DNA of 64,000 bases from Lentibacillus daqui (lineage in GTDB: Bacteria > Bacillota > Bacilli > Bacillales > Amphibacillaceae): the NCBI RefSeq assembly GCF_027186265.1, contig NZ_CP114176.1:62001-126000 (forward strand). The letters run 5' to 3'. Position 1 is the stretch's first letter, and the number at the start of each line of letters is the position of its first letter. Positions 8,790 through 17,801 of this stretch are shown in pieces. The position numbers were made by a program, and so were the translations under genes. The notes under the pieces are model-generated. The model did no database searches, was not told where the DNA came from, and worked only from the letters and a program-made list of their open reading frames with translations.

Positions 8790-9696
8790 TTTATATGCAG
8801 GTATGACGATACAAGGCAAGTGGCACCACCAACATTATGTCATTAAACGAAAACTGGGAAGTGGTGCAATTGGATCTGTCTATCTCTGTGAACATAATGG
8901 CAAAGAACGTGCGTTAAAAATTAGTGATAACAGCGCATCGATGACGATGGAAGTCAATGTATTACAATCGCTGGCAAAGGTCCAAGGATATCGACTTGGA
9001 CCTTCTTTGTTCGATGTGGATGATTGGATATCACCACAAGGGACAACATATGTATTTTATATCATGGAATATTTGCATGGTGAAGGAATTTCCACGTTCA
9101 TCAAGCGTAACGGCAGTGAATGGATTGGTGTATTGATGCTGCAGTTGTTAGATGATTTGGAAAGGCTGCATAAGCAAGGGTGGATATTTGGTGATTTAAA
9201 GACAGATAATCTCCTGGTTTTATCCTCGCCGGTAAAAATTCGTTGGGTGGATGTTGGGGGGACAACAAAGCAAGGCAGGGCAATTAAGGAATATACCGAG
9301 TTTTATGATCGAGGATACTGGGGAATGGGATCGCGTCAGGCAGAACCAAGCTATGATTTGTTTGCGTTTGTAATGGTGTTTTTAGAAATATTTTATCCAA
9401 AGCGATTTAGCAAAGATACCCATCCAAAAAAACAGTTGCTTCACAAAGTTGATCGAATTCGACCGTTAAAGATGTATCGGCCCTGTCTGCAAAAGGCAAT
9501 AGAGGGAAACTACCAAACGAGTGCACAAATGAAAGAAGATATCGCAAAAATACTCTATCGGGTACAACCTGACAAGCCCTCTGTACGGCGTATGATGAGA
9601 AATCATGCAACAGTGAAAACACCAATAACAATCGAACTTGCCGGGATTTCTGTTTTATCAATTTTCTATTACGTATCCTCTCTTTTGCTTCCATAA
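8749..9696 (+). CDS. yabT: YabT, Hanks-type serine/threonine protein kinase
   Basis: 315 residues: a kinase fold at about 28-285 and one C-terminal transmembrane helix (about 296-314), a tail-anchored layout. Visible are the glycine loop KLGSGAIGSV (35-44), the ATP lysine in RALK (57), the catalytic GDLKTDN (148-154: Asp149, Lys151, Asn154) and DVGG (168-171) in place of DFG. The usual HRD is FGD here, so it lacks the Arg of RD kinases. B. subtilis YabT is activated by DNA, acts in sporulation and phosphorylates RecA. SD AAGGGG before ATG 8749. Confidence 0.9.
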   Translation: MKMNQSQKKKQGIDLYAGMTIQGKWHHQHYVIKRKLGSGAIGSVYLCEHNGKERALKISDNSASMTMEVNVLQSLAKVQGYRLGPSLFDVDDWISPQGTTYVFYIMEYLHGEGISTFIKRNGSEWIGVLMLQLLDDLERLHKQGWIFGDLKTDNLLVLSSPVKIRWVDVGGTTKQGRAIKEYTEFYDRGYWGMGSRQAEPSYDLFAFVMVFLEIFYPKRFSKDTHPKKQLLHKVDRIRPLKMYRPCLQKAIEGNYQTSAQMKEDIAKILYRVQPDKPSVRRMMRNHATVKTPITIELAGISVLSIFYYVSSLLLP

Positions 9697-9714
9697 GAAA
9701 CAGGATGCTATAAT
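9685..9714 (+). promoter_or_regulatory. Predicted promoter upstream of tilS
   Basis: TTGCTT at 9685-9690, 18 bases, TATAAT at 9709-9714, overlapping the end of yabT. The start point would be near 9721, about 22 bases before repeat copy 3, so the repeat again falls in the 5' leader. Confidence 0.6.
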
Positions 9715-9742
9715 AGTAACGATCGTATCAGTTTAATTGCGT

Positions 9743-9823
9743 GTTCAAAAAGAACAGGACGTGGGCGATTTTGGCAGAAGATCTTTTTTTAGAGGCACGT
9801 CATTTTTACCGGACTTTTTGAAC
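9743..9823 (+). repeat. Dispersed GTTCAAAAAG repeat, copy 3 (short form)
   Basis: 81 bp, from GTTCAAAAAGAACAGGACG to CATTTTTACCGGACTTTTTG then AACATCC. It keeps the internal block GGCAGAAGATC and the 3' block GGCACGTCATTTTTACCGGA found in copies 2, 4 and 5, but lacks their middle part, so it looks like an internal deletion derivative. Confidence 0.82.
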
Positions 9824-9849
9824 ATCCTCGAAAATGGGGTTGTTGATAT

Positions 9850-11241
9850 ATGCGTGAAGCGGTAACAGCGTTTATGAACAAACATCAACTACTGGCCAAG
9901 CAAAAGACAGTGATCATCGGAGTATCCGGCGGCCCTGATTCAATGGCATTACTGCACTTTTTTGAATCGATAAGAACATCATATCAATTGCAGATCATCG
10001 CATGTTCAGTTGATCATCAGCTGCGTGGTGAACAATCCCAAGCAGATCTTTTATATGTTCAGCAGAAATGTGCAGAATGGGATATTGAATTTTTTGGTAC
10101 CTCTGTAGATGTTCCCGCCTATGCGGAAAATAAAAAAATTGGTGTAGAGGTTGCAGCACGGGAATTACGTTACCGGGTTTTCGCTGAGCAAATGCAGAAA
10201 TATCATGCTGATTACCTGGCGCTTGGACATCATGGGGATGATCAGGTTGAAACGATGCTAATGGCCCTTGTGCGCTCGGCAAATGTAAAAGCTTTGGCAG
10301 GAATTCCGGTCACCCGGCCATTTGCATGTGGGTTTATTATCCGTCCTTTCCTGGGGGTAACGAAGGATGAAATTGAAACCTATTGCAAAAAACATCGTAT
10401 TGTTCCAAGACGGGATTCTACAAATGATGAAACCAAATTCACCAGAAATTATTTCCGGAAAAAAATTGTTCCGTTAATAAAAGTGAAAAATAATAATATA
10501 CATACTACAGTACAGCATTTAAGTAATGCCTTGCAACAAGATGAGCAGTTTTTGCATGAAGAGGCAAAACGGCTATTTGATGATGTCGTTACATTGGATC
10601 AAACTTACAGATCAGCGGTTTTTCAAATTGATCATTTTCAATCCTTTCCCAATGCTTTACAACGGAGGTTCTATCATCTAATATTAAACTATCTATATGA
10701 TGAATTACCTAAAGATTTGTCCTATACTCATGAGGAACAGTTTTTTGCGTTATTATTAAGTAAAAAAGCGAATACTGGCGTAGACTTTCCATTACACCTT
10801 AAAGTGGAAAAGTCCTACCAAAAAGTGTATTTTCGTTTCCATGTTCATGAATCACAATCAATTCATGAAACCCTTCATATTCCAGGAGAAATTCGTTTGC
10901 CGGACGGATCAATCATAAGTGCTGAATGGACGGATATGCCAACCTGGACGGAGGATACATATGTTTGTGGAACAGATCAAATCGCATTGCCTCTACATAT
11001 TAGAACACGATGGGCTGGAGACCGGATGAGCTGGAAGGGCTTAAACGGCAGTAAAAAGGTGAAAGATATCTTTATCGATGCAAAAATTCCGCCAAAAGAA
11101 CGGGATAAATGGCCGATTGTTACCGATAATAATGGGGAGATCCTTTGGCTTATCGGTTTGAAAAAAGGGCAGCCAAAAAAGCAGACAAACAGTGCCTCAT
11201 TGATTAAACTGAGTTATAAGAATAGCGCAAAAGACTGTTAA
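9850..11241 (+). CDS. tilS: tRNA(Ile)-lysidine synthase TilS
   Basis: 463 residues. N-terminal PP-loop ATPase with SGGPDS at residues 26-31, followed by the HQLRGEQS and LGHHGDDQVETMLM motifs typical of TilS. The C-terminal region contains the tRNA-contacting domain (RTRWAGDRM...KKVKDIFIDAKIPPKERD). The enzyme converts C34 of tRNA-Ile(CAU) to lysidine, changing both codon reading and charging, and is essential. In B. subtilis tilS, hprT and ftsH lie together, as here. Start ATG 9850, 27 bases after the repeat; the SD is weak (GGGGTTG). Confidence 0.96.
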   Translation: MREAVTAFMNKHQLLAKQKTVIIGVSGGPDSMALLHFFESIRTSYQLQIIACSVDHQLRGEQSQADLLYVQQKCAEWDIEFFGTSVDVPAYAENKKIGVEVAARELRYRVFAEQMQKYHADYLALGHHGDDQVETMLMALVRSANVKALAGIPVTRPFACGFIIRPFLGVTKDEIETYCKKHRIVPRRDSTNDETKFTRNYFRKKIVPLIKVKNNNIHTTVQHLSNALQQDEQFLHEEAKRLFDDVVTLDQTYRSAVFQIDHFQSFPNALQRRFYHLILNYLYDELPKDLSYTHEEQFFALLLSKKANTGVDFPLHLKVEKSYQKVYFRFHVHESQSIHETLHIPGEIRLPDGSIISAEWTDMPTWTEDTYVCGTDQIALPLHIRTRWAGDRMSWKGLNGSKKVKDIFIDAKIPPKERDKWPIVTDNNGEILWLIGLKKGQPKKQTNSASLIKLSYKNSAKDC

Positions 11242-11277
11242 AAACGACTTGAAGGGGACATTGCAGGAGGATTGAAA

Positions 11278-11823
11278 ATGCATCAGGATATTGAAAAAAT
11301 ATTGGTTTCACAAGAGGAGATTGCCAAAAAATGTGCTGTGATCGGCAAGCAACTGACGGAAGAATATGAAGGCAAATTTCCGTTAGCGGTAGGGGTGTTA
11401 AAGGGTGCATTACCATTTATGTCAGACGTACTGCGGTATACCGAAACCTATCTGGAAATGGACTTCATGGATGTATCAAGCTATGGCGGGGAAATGCGTT
11501 CATCCGGTGAAGTGAAAATTGTCAAGGATTTGGATACAAAGGTAGAGGGCCGTGACCTGTTGATTATTGAAGATATTATTGACAGTGGGTTAACGTTAAG
11601 CTATTTGGTAGATTTGTTTAAATACCGTAAAGCAAAGTCCATTAAGATTGTAACATTGCTTGATAAGCCATCAGGACGGACGGCAAATATTAAAGCAGAT
11701 ATGATTGGTTTTAAGGTGCCCAACGAATTTGTTGTTGGGTACGGTCTGGATTACCAGGAAAAATATCGTAATTTGCCATACATTGGTGTATTAAAGCCAA
11801 AAATTTACGGCGGAGAAAAATAA
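11278..11823 (+). CDS. hprT: Hypoxanthine phosphoribosyltransferase HprT
   Basis: 181 residues of the type I phosphoribosyltransferase fold. The PRPP-binding loop is LLIIEDIIDSGLTL, and the N-terminal VGVLKGALPFMSDVLR and C-terminal FVVGYGLDYQEKYRNLPYIG segments are characteristic of HPRT. It salvages hypoxanthine and guanine to IMP and GMP. SD GGAGG at 11266-11270 with 7-base spacing fixes the start at ATG 11278; the TTG at 11272 is too close to the SD. In B. subtilis TilS and HprT together activate ftsH expression, and the gene order is kept here. Confidence 0.96.
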   Translation: MHQDIEKILVSQEEIAKKCAVIGKQLTEEYEGKFPLAVGVLKGALPFMSDVLRYTETYLEMDFMDVSSYGGEMRSSGEVKIVKDLDTKVEGRDLLIIEDIIDSGLTLSYLVDLFKYRKAKSIKIVTLLDKPSGRTANIKADMIGFKVPNEFVVGYGLDYQEKYRNLPYIGVLKPKIYGGEK

Positions 11824-11915
11824 AAGGCCTTAGAGCAAATTCCCGATAGCATATCGTGTTAACCTATAAAAAACCAGTAAGAAATTTAACGCTATTGAAG
11901 AGGAATTAGTTGTAT

Positions 11916-11944
11916 TTGAACTTTTTCATATGGTACTATGTAAT
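11916..11944 (+). promoter_or_regulatory. Predicted promoter of ftsH
   Basis: TTGAAC at 11916-11921 and TGTAAT at 11939-11944, spaced by 17, about 30 bases upstream of the ftsH start. It lies in the 152-base gap after hprT. I see nothing else in the gap. Confidence 0.5.
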
Positions 11945-11975
11945 ATAGTTTTTCCCGCTTGGGAGGAGGTAGGCA

Positions 11976-13994
11976 ATGAACCGACTATTTCGGAATGTGA
12001 TCTTTTATTTCCTTATATTTCTTGTCATTATTGGCGTAATAGGAGTATTTAAAGGACAAAATGATCAAGCAGAACAATTAAATGTTGAAGAGTTTATGCA
12101 ATCGTTAAATAATGGTGAAGTCGCCGAAATGACGATGCAGCCTGCAAATGGGATTATTCGCTTAACAGGGACGTTACAAAAGGATGACAAACAATTCGTT
12201 GCCCAAGTCCCGGATAATACTGACATTGTTGCTGATATAACCGCAAAAGCGCAGGAACAAAGCGTACTCAAAGTCAAGGAAGAGGAACAGCCAAGCGGGT
12301 GGGTTACCTTTTTGACGACGATGATTCCATTTTTGATTATAGGACTATTTTTCTTCTTTATTCTTAGTCAATCGCAAGGCGGCGGCGGTCGCGTGATGAA
12401 TTTTGGTAAGAGTAAAGCGAAAATGTATAGTGAAGATAAAAAGAAAGTTCGTTTTAAGGATGTAGCAGGAGCTGATGAAGAGAAACAGGAACTTGTAGAA
12501 GTTGTTGAATTTCTGAAGGATCCGCGTAAATTTGCAACTATTGGTGCGCGTATTCCAAAAGGTGTCCTGTTGGTAGGACCACCGGGAACAGGTAAAACTT
12601 TATTAGCGCGCGCTGTTGCCGGTGAAGCAGGCACACCGTTTTTCTCCATAAGTGGATCAGATTTTGTGGAGATGTTTGTCGGTGTCGGTGCATCACGAGT
12701 ACGCGACTTATTTGAAAATGCGAAGAAGAATTCGCCATGTATTATATTCATCGATGAGATTGATGCTGTTGGTCGTCAACGTGGAGCCGGACTTGGCGGT
12801 GGCCATGATGAACGGGAACAAACCTTAAACCAATTGCTTGTTGAAATGGATGGGTTTGGAGCAAATGAAGGAATCATTATTATCGCTGCAACCAACCGTC
12901 CGGATATCCTTGACCCGGCATTGCTTCGTCCGGGCCGATTTGACCGTCAAATTCCGGTAGGCCGGCCAGATGTAAAAGGTCGTCAGGAAGTATTAAAAGT
13001 ACATGCTAAAAACAAACCGCTTGATGAATCAGTCGATCTGAAGGTTATCGCAATGCGGACCCCTGGTTTCTCGGGGGCTGATTTGGAAAACCTGCTAAAC
13101 GAAGCTGCATTGGTCGCTGCACGTCGGGATAAGAATAAAATCGACATGTTTGACATTGATGAAGCGACCGATCGTGTAATTGCCGGTCCTGCTAAGAAAA
13201 GCCGGGTGATCTCTGAAAAAGAACGAAAAATCGTGGCATATCATGAAAGTGGGCATACGATTATCGGTATGGTCCTTGATGATGCCGATATGGTTCATAA
13301 AGTCACCATTGTCCCCCGCGGGCAAGCTGGGGGTTATGCTGTCATGCTTCCAAGAGAAGATCGTTACTTTATGACCAAACCGGAGCTATTTGATAAAATT
13401 ACAGGTCTGTTGGGTGGCCGGGTATCAGAGGAAATTAATTTTGGTGAAGTAAGCACAGGCGCATCCAATGACTTTGAACGTGCGACAAGTATTGCCCGCA
13501 AAATGATTACCGAGTACGGAATGAGTGACAAAATTGGTCCGCTGCAATTCAGCAGTGGCGGCGGTGGAAATGTCTTCCTCGGCCGTGATATTCAAAACGA
13601 GCAGAATTACAGTGATACCATTGCTTATGAGATTGATAAGGAAATGCAAAGCTTTATCAATTACTGTTATGACCGTGCGAAGAAAATTCTTACCGAGCAT
13701 AAAGATAAGCTGGAACTTATGGCCCAAACATTGCTTGAAGTGGAAACATTAGATGCCAAGCAAATAAAAGGTCTGTTTGAAGATGGCGTCCTTCCTGAAC
13801 CGGCAGAACCGGAAGAGGCAATGCGGAAACCATCTGATTCGGATGATCTGCGTGTAAACATTCAATATAAAGATGACGAAGAAAGTCCGGAAAGCTATGA
13901 TGAGGCAAAACAAAAAGCAGAAGAAAAGCTGAACCGCGATCAGGATGAGCAAAACCCGGATAAAAATGACTCATCCGATGACAAAAAAGAATAG
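11976..13994 (+). CDS. ftsH: ATP-dependent membrane metalloprotease FtsH
   Basis: 672 residues. Two transmembrane helices (about 7-24 and 108-128) enclose an extracytoplasmic domain. Then come the AAA+ module with Walker A GPPGTGKT (about 202-209), Walker B FIDEIDAVG and the second-region-of-homology arginines (RPGRFDR), and the zinc protease site HESGH (about 422-426). The C-terminus, about residues 625-672, is highly acidic and charged with little order. FtsH degrades misassembled membrane proteins and regulators such as Spo0E. SD GGGAGGAGG precedes ATG 11976. A terminator follows. Confidence 0.98.
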   Translation: MNRLFRNVIFYFLIFLVIIGVIGVFKGQNDQAEQLNVEEFMQSLNNGEVAEMTMQPANGIIRLTGTLQKDDKQFVAQVPDNTDIVADITAKAQEQSVLKVKEEEQPSGWVTFLTTMIPFLIIGLFFFFILSQSQGGGGRVMNFGKSKAKMYSEDKKKVRFKDVAGADEEKQELVEVVEFLKDPRKFATIGARIPKGVLLVGPPGTGKTLLARAVAGEAGTPFFSISGSDFVEMFVGVGASRVRDLFENAKKNSPCIIFIDEIDAVGRQRGAGLGGGHDEREQTLNQLLVEMDGFGANEGIIIIAATNRPDILDPALLRPGRFDRQIPVGRPDVKGRQEVLKVHAKNKPLDESVDLKVIAMRTPGFSGADLENLLNEAALVAARRDKNKIDMFDIDEATDRVIAGPAKKSRVISEKERKIVAYHESGHTIIGMVLDDADMVHKVTIVPRGQAGGYAVMLPREDRYFMTKPELFDKITGLLGGRVSEEINFGEVSTGASNDFERATSIARKMITEYGMSDKIGPLQFSSGGGGNVFLGRDIQNEQNYSDTIAYEIDKEMQSFINYCYDRAKKILTEHKDKLELMAQTLLEVETLDAKQIKGLFEDGVLPEPAEPEEAMRKPSDSDDLRVNIQYKDDEESPESYDEAKQKAEEKLNRDQDEQNPDKNDSSDDKKE

Positions 13995-14001
13995 ATTTCA
14001 A

Positions 14002-14036
14002 AAATAACCTCCGCATGTAAATGGGAGGTTATTTTA
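14002..14036 (+). terminator. Terminator after ftsH
   Basis: Stem AATAACCTCC (14003-14012) with GGAGGTTATT (14024-14033), followed by TTT. About 10 bp with an 11-base loop. Confidence 0.85.
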
Positions 14037-14153
14037 TGGTGTTTTTGCAAAAATAAGGTATAGTGTAAGAAAGTATACGGGTATTGATAACTAAGAAATG
14101 AAAACAAAGTAACTTAAAAAAGAAGAAACCAGATAAGAAGGGTTGAGGCGCCG

Positions 14154-14921
14154 ATGCTTTTTGTACTTGATGTAGGGAATACGAATACGGTTCTTGGTGT
14201 ATTCGACAATGACAAGTTAAAACATGAATGGCGAATAAAGACGGACAAACATAAAACGGAAGATGAGTTTGGTGTATTAATCAAATCATTATTTGATCAT
14301 AAGGGTGTCGCATTTTCCGATATTCATGGAGTGATTATTTCTTCTGTGGTTCCGCCGATGATGCGTGCATTGGAACGGATGTGTGCCATTTATTTTAATA
14401 TACAGCCACTTATCATCGGCAGGGATACCGTTCATTCCTATTTAAAAATGGGATATCCAAATCCAAAAGAAATTGGTGCTGACCGGATTGTCAACGCGGT
14501 TGGTGCCATTGCTGAATATGGCTCACCACTAATAATTATTGATTTTGGTACGGCAACCACGTATTGTTATGTCGATGAAGAGGAAAAATATCAAGGTGGA
14601 CTAATCGCCCCCGGAATTCAAATTTCCATGGAGGCGCTATACACAAGGGCATCGAAATTACCCAAGATTGAAATAGAAGCACCAGAGCATGTGATTGGCA
14701 ACTCTACAGTGGAGGCCATGCAATCCGGCATGTTTTACGGATATGTTGGCCAGGTAGACGGTATTGTAGCGCGTATGAAACATCAAACGAAAATGGATCC
14801 TAAAGTAATTGCAACTGGAGGTCTTGCCCCGCTTATTTCCGATGCATCACCGGCAATTGATATTGTGGATCAGCATCTAACATTAAAGGGACTCCATATA
14901 ATTAACCAAAAAAACAGATAA
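14154..14921 (+). CDS. coaX: Type III pantothenate kinase CoaX
   Basis: 255 residues of the ASKHA fold. N-terminal phosphate loop DVGNTNTVLGVF, central GADRIVNA and DFGTATT, and later GLIAPGIQIS are the signatures of type III (CoaX) pantothenate kinase, the first step of coenzyme A synthesis. The family is insensitive to CoA feedback. Start ATG 14154 after AGAAGGGTTGAGG. It is followed 13 bases later by hslO, as in B. subtilis. Confidence 0.95.
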   Translation: MLFVLDVGNTNTVLGVFDNDKLKHEWRIKTDKHKTEDEFGVLIKSLFDHKGVAFSDIHGVIISSVVPPMMRALERMCAIYFNIQPLIIGRDTVHSYLKMGYPNPKEIGADRIVNAVGAIAEYGSPLIIIDFGTATTYCYVDEEEKYQGGLIAPGIQISMEALYTRASKLPKIEIEAPEHVIGNSTVEAMQSGMFYGYVGQVDGIVARMKHQTKMDPKVIATGGLAPLISDASPAIDIVDQHLTLKGLHIINQKNR

Positions 14922-14934
14922 GGAGGTTGTACAT

Positions 14935-15801
14935 ATGAATGATTACTTGGTAAAAGCAACAACATTCCAGGGAATGGTACGGGCATATGCAATTATCTCA
15001 ACCAATTTGGTAGAAGAGGTCAGACAGCGTCAGGATACATGGGCTACAACATCCGCTGCGATCGGACGTACGGTTACGATTACCGCCATGATGGGTGCGA
15101 TGCTAAAAGGTGATGACTCGTTAACGGTAAAAGTAGAGGGAAATGGTCCAATAGGTGCGATGGTTGCGGATGCCAATGCCAAAGGGGAGGTTCGCGGTTA
15201 TGTAACCAATCCGCATGTCGACTTTGACCTGAATGACCGGGGGAAGCTGGATGTTGCTCGGGCAGTTGGTACCCAAGGAAATCTGAGTGTGGTGAAAGAT
15301 TTAGGCTTAAAAGATTATTTCACTGGTCAGGTACCAATCGTTTCCGGGGAAATTGGTGAGGATTTCACATATTATTATGCAAACTCGGAACAAATTCCTT
15401 CTGCTGTCGGTGCAGGTGTATTGGTCAATCCGGATCAATCGATTTTGGCCGCTGGCGGGTTTATCGTTCAGGTGATGCCTGGCGCTGATGAAGAGGTAAT
15501 CACCAGACTGGAGGAACAAATTCAATCATTTCCGGCAATCTCCGCATTAGTTAGGGAAGGAAATAATCCAGAGCAAATTTTACAGCGGTTGTTTCCGGAT
15601 GAACAGGTAACCATTCATGAGCAAATGCCTGTTGCGTTCCATTGCAAATGTTCCCGTGAACGTTTTGCCAATGCAATTAAAGGTCTTGGGGATGAGGAAA
15701 TCGAGGACATGATTAACGAAGATCATGGTGCAGAGGCAATTTGCCACTTTTGTAATGAAACTTATCATTTTTCAGAGGCTGAACTCAGGGCATTACAATA
15801 A
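14935..15801 (+). CDS. hslO: Redox-regulated chaperone Hsp33
   Basis: 288 residues. The N-terminal chaperone domain begins DYLVKATTFQGMVRAYA. The C-terminal redox switch has the CXC...CXXC zinc cysteines (CKCS at about 237-240, CHFC at about 270-273). Oxidation releases zinc and turns on holdase activity, which protects proteins during oxidative stress. SD AAGGAGG, ATG 14935, probably in one unit with coaX. Confidence 0.95.
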   Translation: MNDYLVKATTFQGMVRAYAIISTNLVEEVRQRQDTWATTSAAIGRTVTITAMMGAMLKGDDSLTVKVEGNGPIGAMVADANAKGEVRGYVTNPHVDFDLNDRGKLDVARAVGTQGNLSVVKDLGLKDYFTGQVPIVSGEIGEDFTYYYANSEQIPSAVGAGVLVNPDQSILAAGGFIVQVMPGADEEVITRLEEQIQSFPAISALVREGNNPEQILQRLFPDEQVTIHEQMPVAFHCKCSRERFANAIKGLGDEEIEDMINEDHGAEAICHFCNETYHFSEAELRALQ

Positions 15802-15836
15802 GGGCTCTATTTACGGGTATTATTTTGCTTTTTCTG

Positions 15837-15870
15837 TTGACAAATTACAGTTTAAAACGTACATTATAAT
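15837..15870 (+). promoter_or_regulatory. Predicted promoter of cysK
   Basis: TTGACA at 15837-15842; candidate -10 TACATT at 15860-15865 (17 bases). A better-matching TATAAT at 15865-15870 would need a 22-base spacer. Sulfur control (CymR) of cysK is known in B. subtilis; I cannot identify its operator with confidence here. Confidence 0.55.
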
Positions 15871-15913
15871 TAAATCCTATTATTTTACTAGGGATTGAGG
15901 AGGTAATCATCAA

Positions 15914-16840
15914 ATGAGAGTTGCTAATAACATTGCTGGGCTAGTTGGTAAAACACCAATAGTGAAATTGAATCGTGCAGCCGAAAAAGATGGTGCAGAC
16001 ATTTATTTAAAATTGGAATTTATGAATCCGGCAAGCTCCGTTAAAGATCGGATAGCGGTTGCCATGATTGAGGCTGCAGAGAAAGCAGGAGTATTAAAAG
16101 AAGACGATACAATTATTGAACCTACCAGCGGGAACACAGGAATTGGTTTAGCTATGGTCGGTGCCGCAAAGGGATATAAAACAGTGATTGTTATGCCGGA
16201 TACGATGAGTAAGGAGCGTCGGAATTTATTACGTGCGTATGGAGCAAAATTGGTATTAACCCCTGGAGCCGATGGCATGAAGGGGGCCATTCAGAAAGCG
16301 GAAGAACTGAAAGAAGAAAATGGCTATTTTATGCCGCAGCAATTTAGTAATCAGGCGAACCCGGAGGTACATGCACGTACAACCGGTGAAGAAATTGTTG
16401 AACAAATGAAAGATGGTGTAGACGCATTTGTATCTGGAATCGGAACAGGCGGTACGATCACAGGTGCAGGGAAAGTATTGAAAAATCACTTTGACAACGT
16501 AAAAATTTATGCAGTTGAACCGGAGGACTCAGCCGTATTATCGGGTGGAAATCCCGGACCGCATAAAATTCAGGGACTGGGTGCCGGTTTTGTCCCTGAG
16601 GTTCTTGATACAGATGTTTACGAGGATGTCATTCGCATTTCCACTGATGAAGCATTTCAAGCAGCTCGCGAGGCAGCAAGATTGGATGGAATTCTGGGGG
16701 GCATATCTTCCGGTGCTGCTATTGCTGCTGCAAAAAAGGTTGCCAAAAAGTTAGGTGAAGGAAAAAAAGTGCTGGCGGTCCTTCCAGATAATGGGGAGCG
16801 TTATTTATCAACACCGCTTTATCAATTTGATGAAGAATAA
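15914..16840 (+). CDS. cysK: Cysteine synthase (O-acetylserine sulfhydrylase) CysK
   Basis: 308 residues of fold-type II PLP enzymes. The PLP lysine is in PASSVKDR, the substrate loop is TSGNTG, and the phosphate cup is GIGTGGTITGAG; the C-terminal SSGAA is also present. CysK joins sulfide with O-acetylserine to form cysteine, the product of CysE encoded at 42.1 kb. SD GAGGAGG before ATG 15914. In B. subtilis the pabB-pabA-pabC genes follow; here a terminator and folP follow directly. Confidence 0.96.
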   Translation: MRVANNIAGLVGKTPIVKLNRAAEKDGADIYLKLEFMNPASSVKDRIAVAMIEAAEKAGVLKEDDTIIEPTSGNTGIGLAMVGAAKGYKTVIVMPDTMSKERRNLLRAYGAKLVLTPGADGMKGAIQKAEELKEENGYFMPQQFSNQANPEVHARTTGEEIVEQMKDGVDAFVSGIGTGGTITGAGKVLKNHFDNVKIYAVEPEDSAVLSGGNPGPHKIQGLGAGFVPEVLDTDVYEDVIRISTDEAFQAAREAARLDGILGGISSGAAIAAAKKVAKKLGEGKKVLAVLPDNGERYLSTPLYQFDEE

Positions 16841-16860
16841 TACAAAAACGCACATAGCTT

Positions 16861-16898
16861 GGGTCAGTACCAATTTATCTGATACTGATCCTTTTTTT
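16861..16898 (+). terminator. Terminator after cysK
   Basis: Stem GGGTCAGTACCA with TGATACTGATCC (12 bp including two G-T pairs), then seven Ts. Confidence 0.9.
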
Positions 16899-16970
16899 GT
16901 AGTACGATAAAAGCAATGCCTGTTTTAGTCACCAGGCTAGGAGAAAAGCGTCAAAAGGAGGATCAGGAAT

Positions 16971-17801
16971 ATGATGTTAAAGACAAGTACAAAAGCATTT
17001 GATTTAACGGCACGGACTCATATCATGGGGATTTTAAATGTGACCCCAGATTCATTTTCAGACGGTGGCAACTATGTATCTCTTGAAAATGCAGTTAAAC
17101 AGGCGATATTGATGGAACAACAGGGTGCGGATATGATTGATATCGGTGGTGAGTCCACAAGACCAGGTCATCAGCAAGTTTCTGCAAAAGAGGAATTAAA
17201 GCGGATTTTACCAGCCATTACGGCTGTGAAACAAGAAATTAATATCCCGCTCTCTATCGATACATATAAGGCGGAAACAGCTAGACAAGCAGTGGAAGCC
17301 GGTGCTGAAATCATTAATGATATATGGGGTGGGAAAAAGGACCCCGAAATCCTGAACGTTGCCGCCATATACAATGTTCCGATTATCCTGATGCATAACC
17401 GGACCGACATGAATTATACGTCTTTAATTGATGATATGAAGCGTGATCTACAAGAAAGCATTGATATGGCTATTCAAAGAGGAGTGCCTGAAAAGAACAT
17501 TATTCTTGATCCTGGTATTGGTTTTGCTAAAACAGCCGCCGATAATTTGGTTGTCATGAATCATCTGGAGGAGTTTTCCGATTTAGGGTATCCTATTTTA
17601 CTAGGGACATCAAGAAAAGGTTTTATCGGGAAAATTCTCGATCTCCCCGCGGCTGAACGGGATAATGGTACAGGTGCAACAACATGTCTTGGTATTGTAA
17701 AAGGGGCACACATCGTCAGAGTTCATCATGTAAAAATAAATGTGGAGCTGGCCAGGATGATGGATGCCATGTTAAGTGAAGGAGTGACAGCAAATGGATA
17801 A
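16971..17801 (+). CDS. folP: Dihydropteroate synthase FolP (Sul)
   Basis: 276 residues of a TIM barrel. N-terminal GILNVTPDSFSDGG, then MIDIGGESTRPG and the C-terminal LGTSRKGFIG are the DHPS signatures that bind pterin pyrophosphate, p-aminobenzoate and sulfonamides. It makes dihydropteroate for folate. SD AAAGGAGG, ATG 16971. The next gene begins 8 bases before the stop. The p-aminobenzoate genes that lie upstream in B. subtilis are not here, so PABA must come from genes elsewhere or from uptake. Confidence 0.96.
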   Translation: MMLKTSTKAFDLTARTHIMGILNVTPDSFSDGGNYVSLENAVKQAILMEQQGADMIDIGGESTRPGHQQVSAKEELKRILPAITAVKQEINIPLSIDTYKAETARQAVEAGAEIINDIWGGKKDPEILNVAAIYNVPIILMHNRTDMNYTSLIDDMKRDLQESIDMAIQRGVPEKNIILDPGIGFAKTAADNLVVMNHLEEFSDLGYPILLGTSRKGFIGKILDLPAAERDNGTGATTCLGIVKGAHIVRVHHVKINVELARMMDAMLSEGVTANG

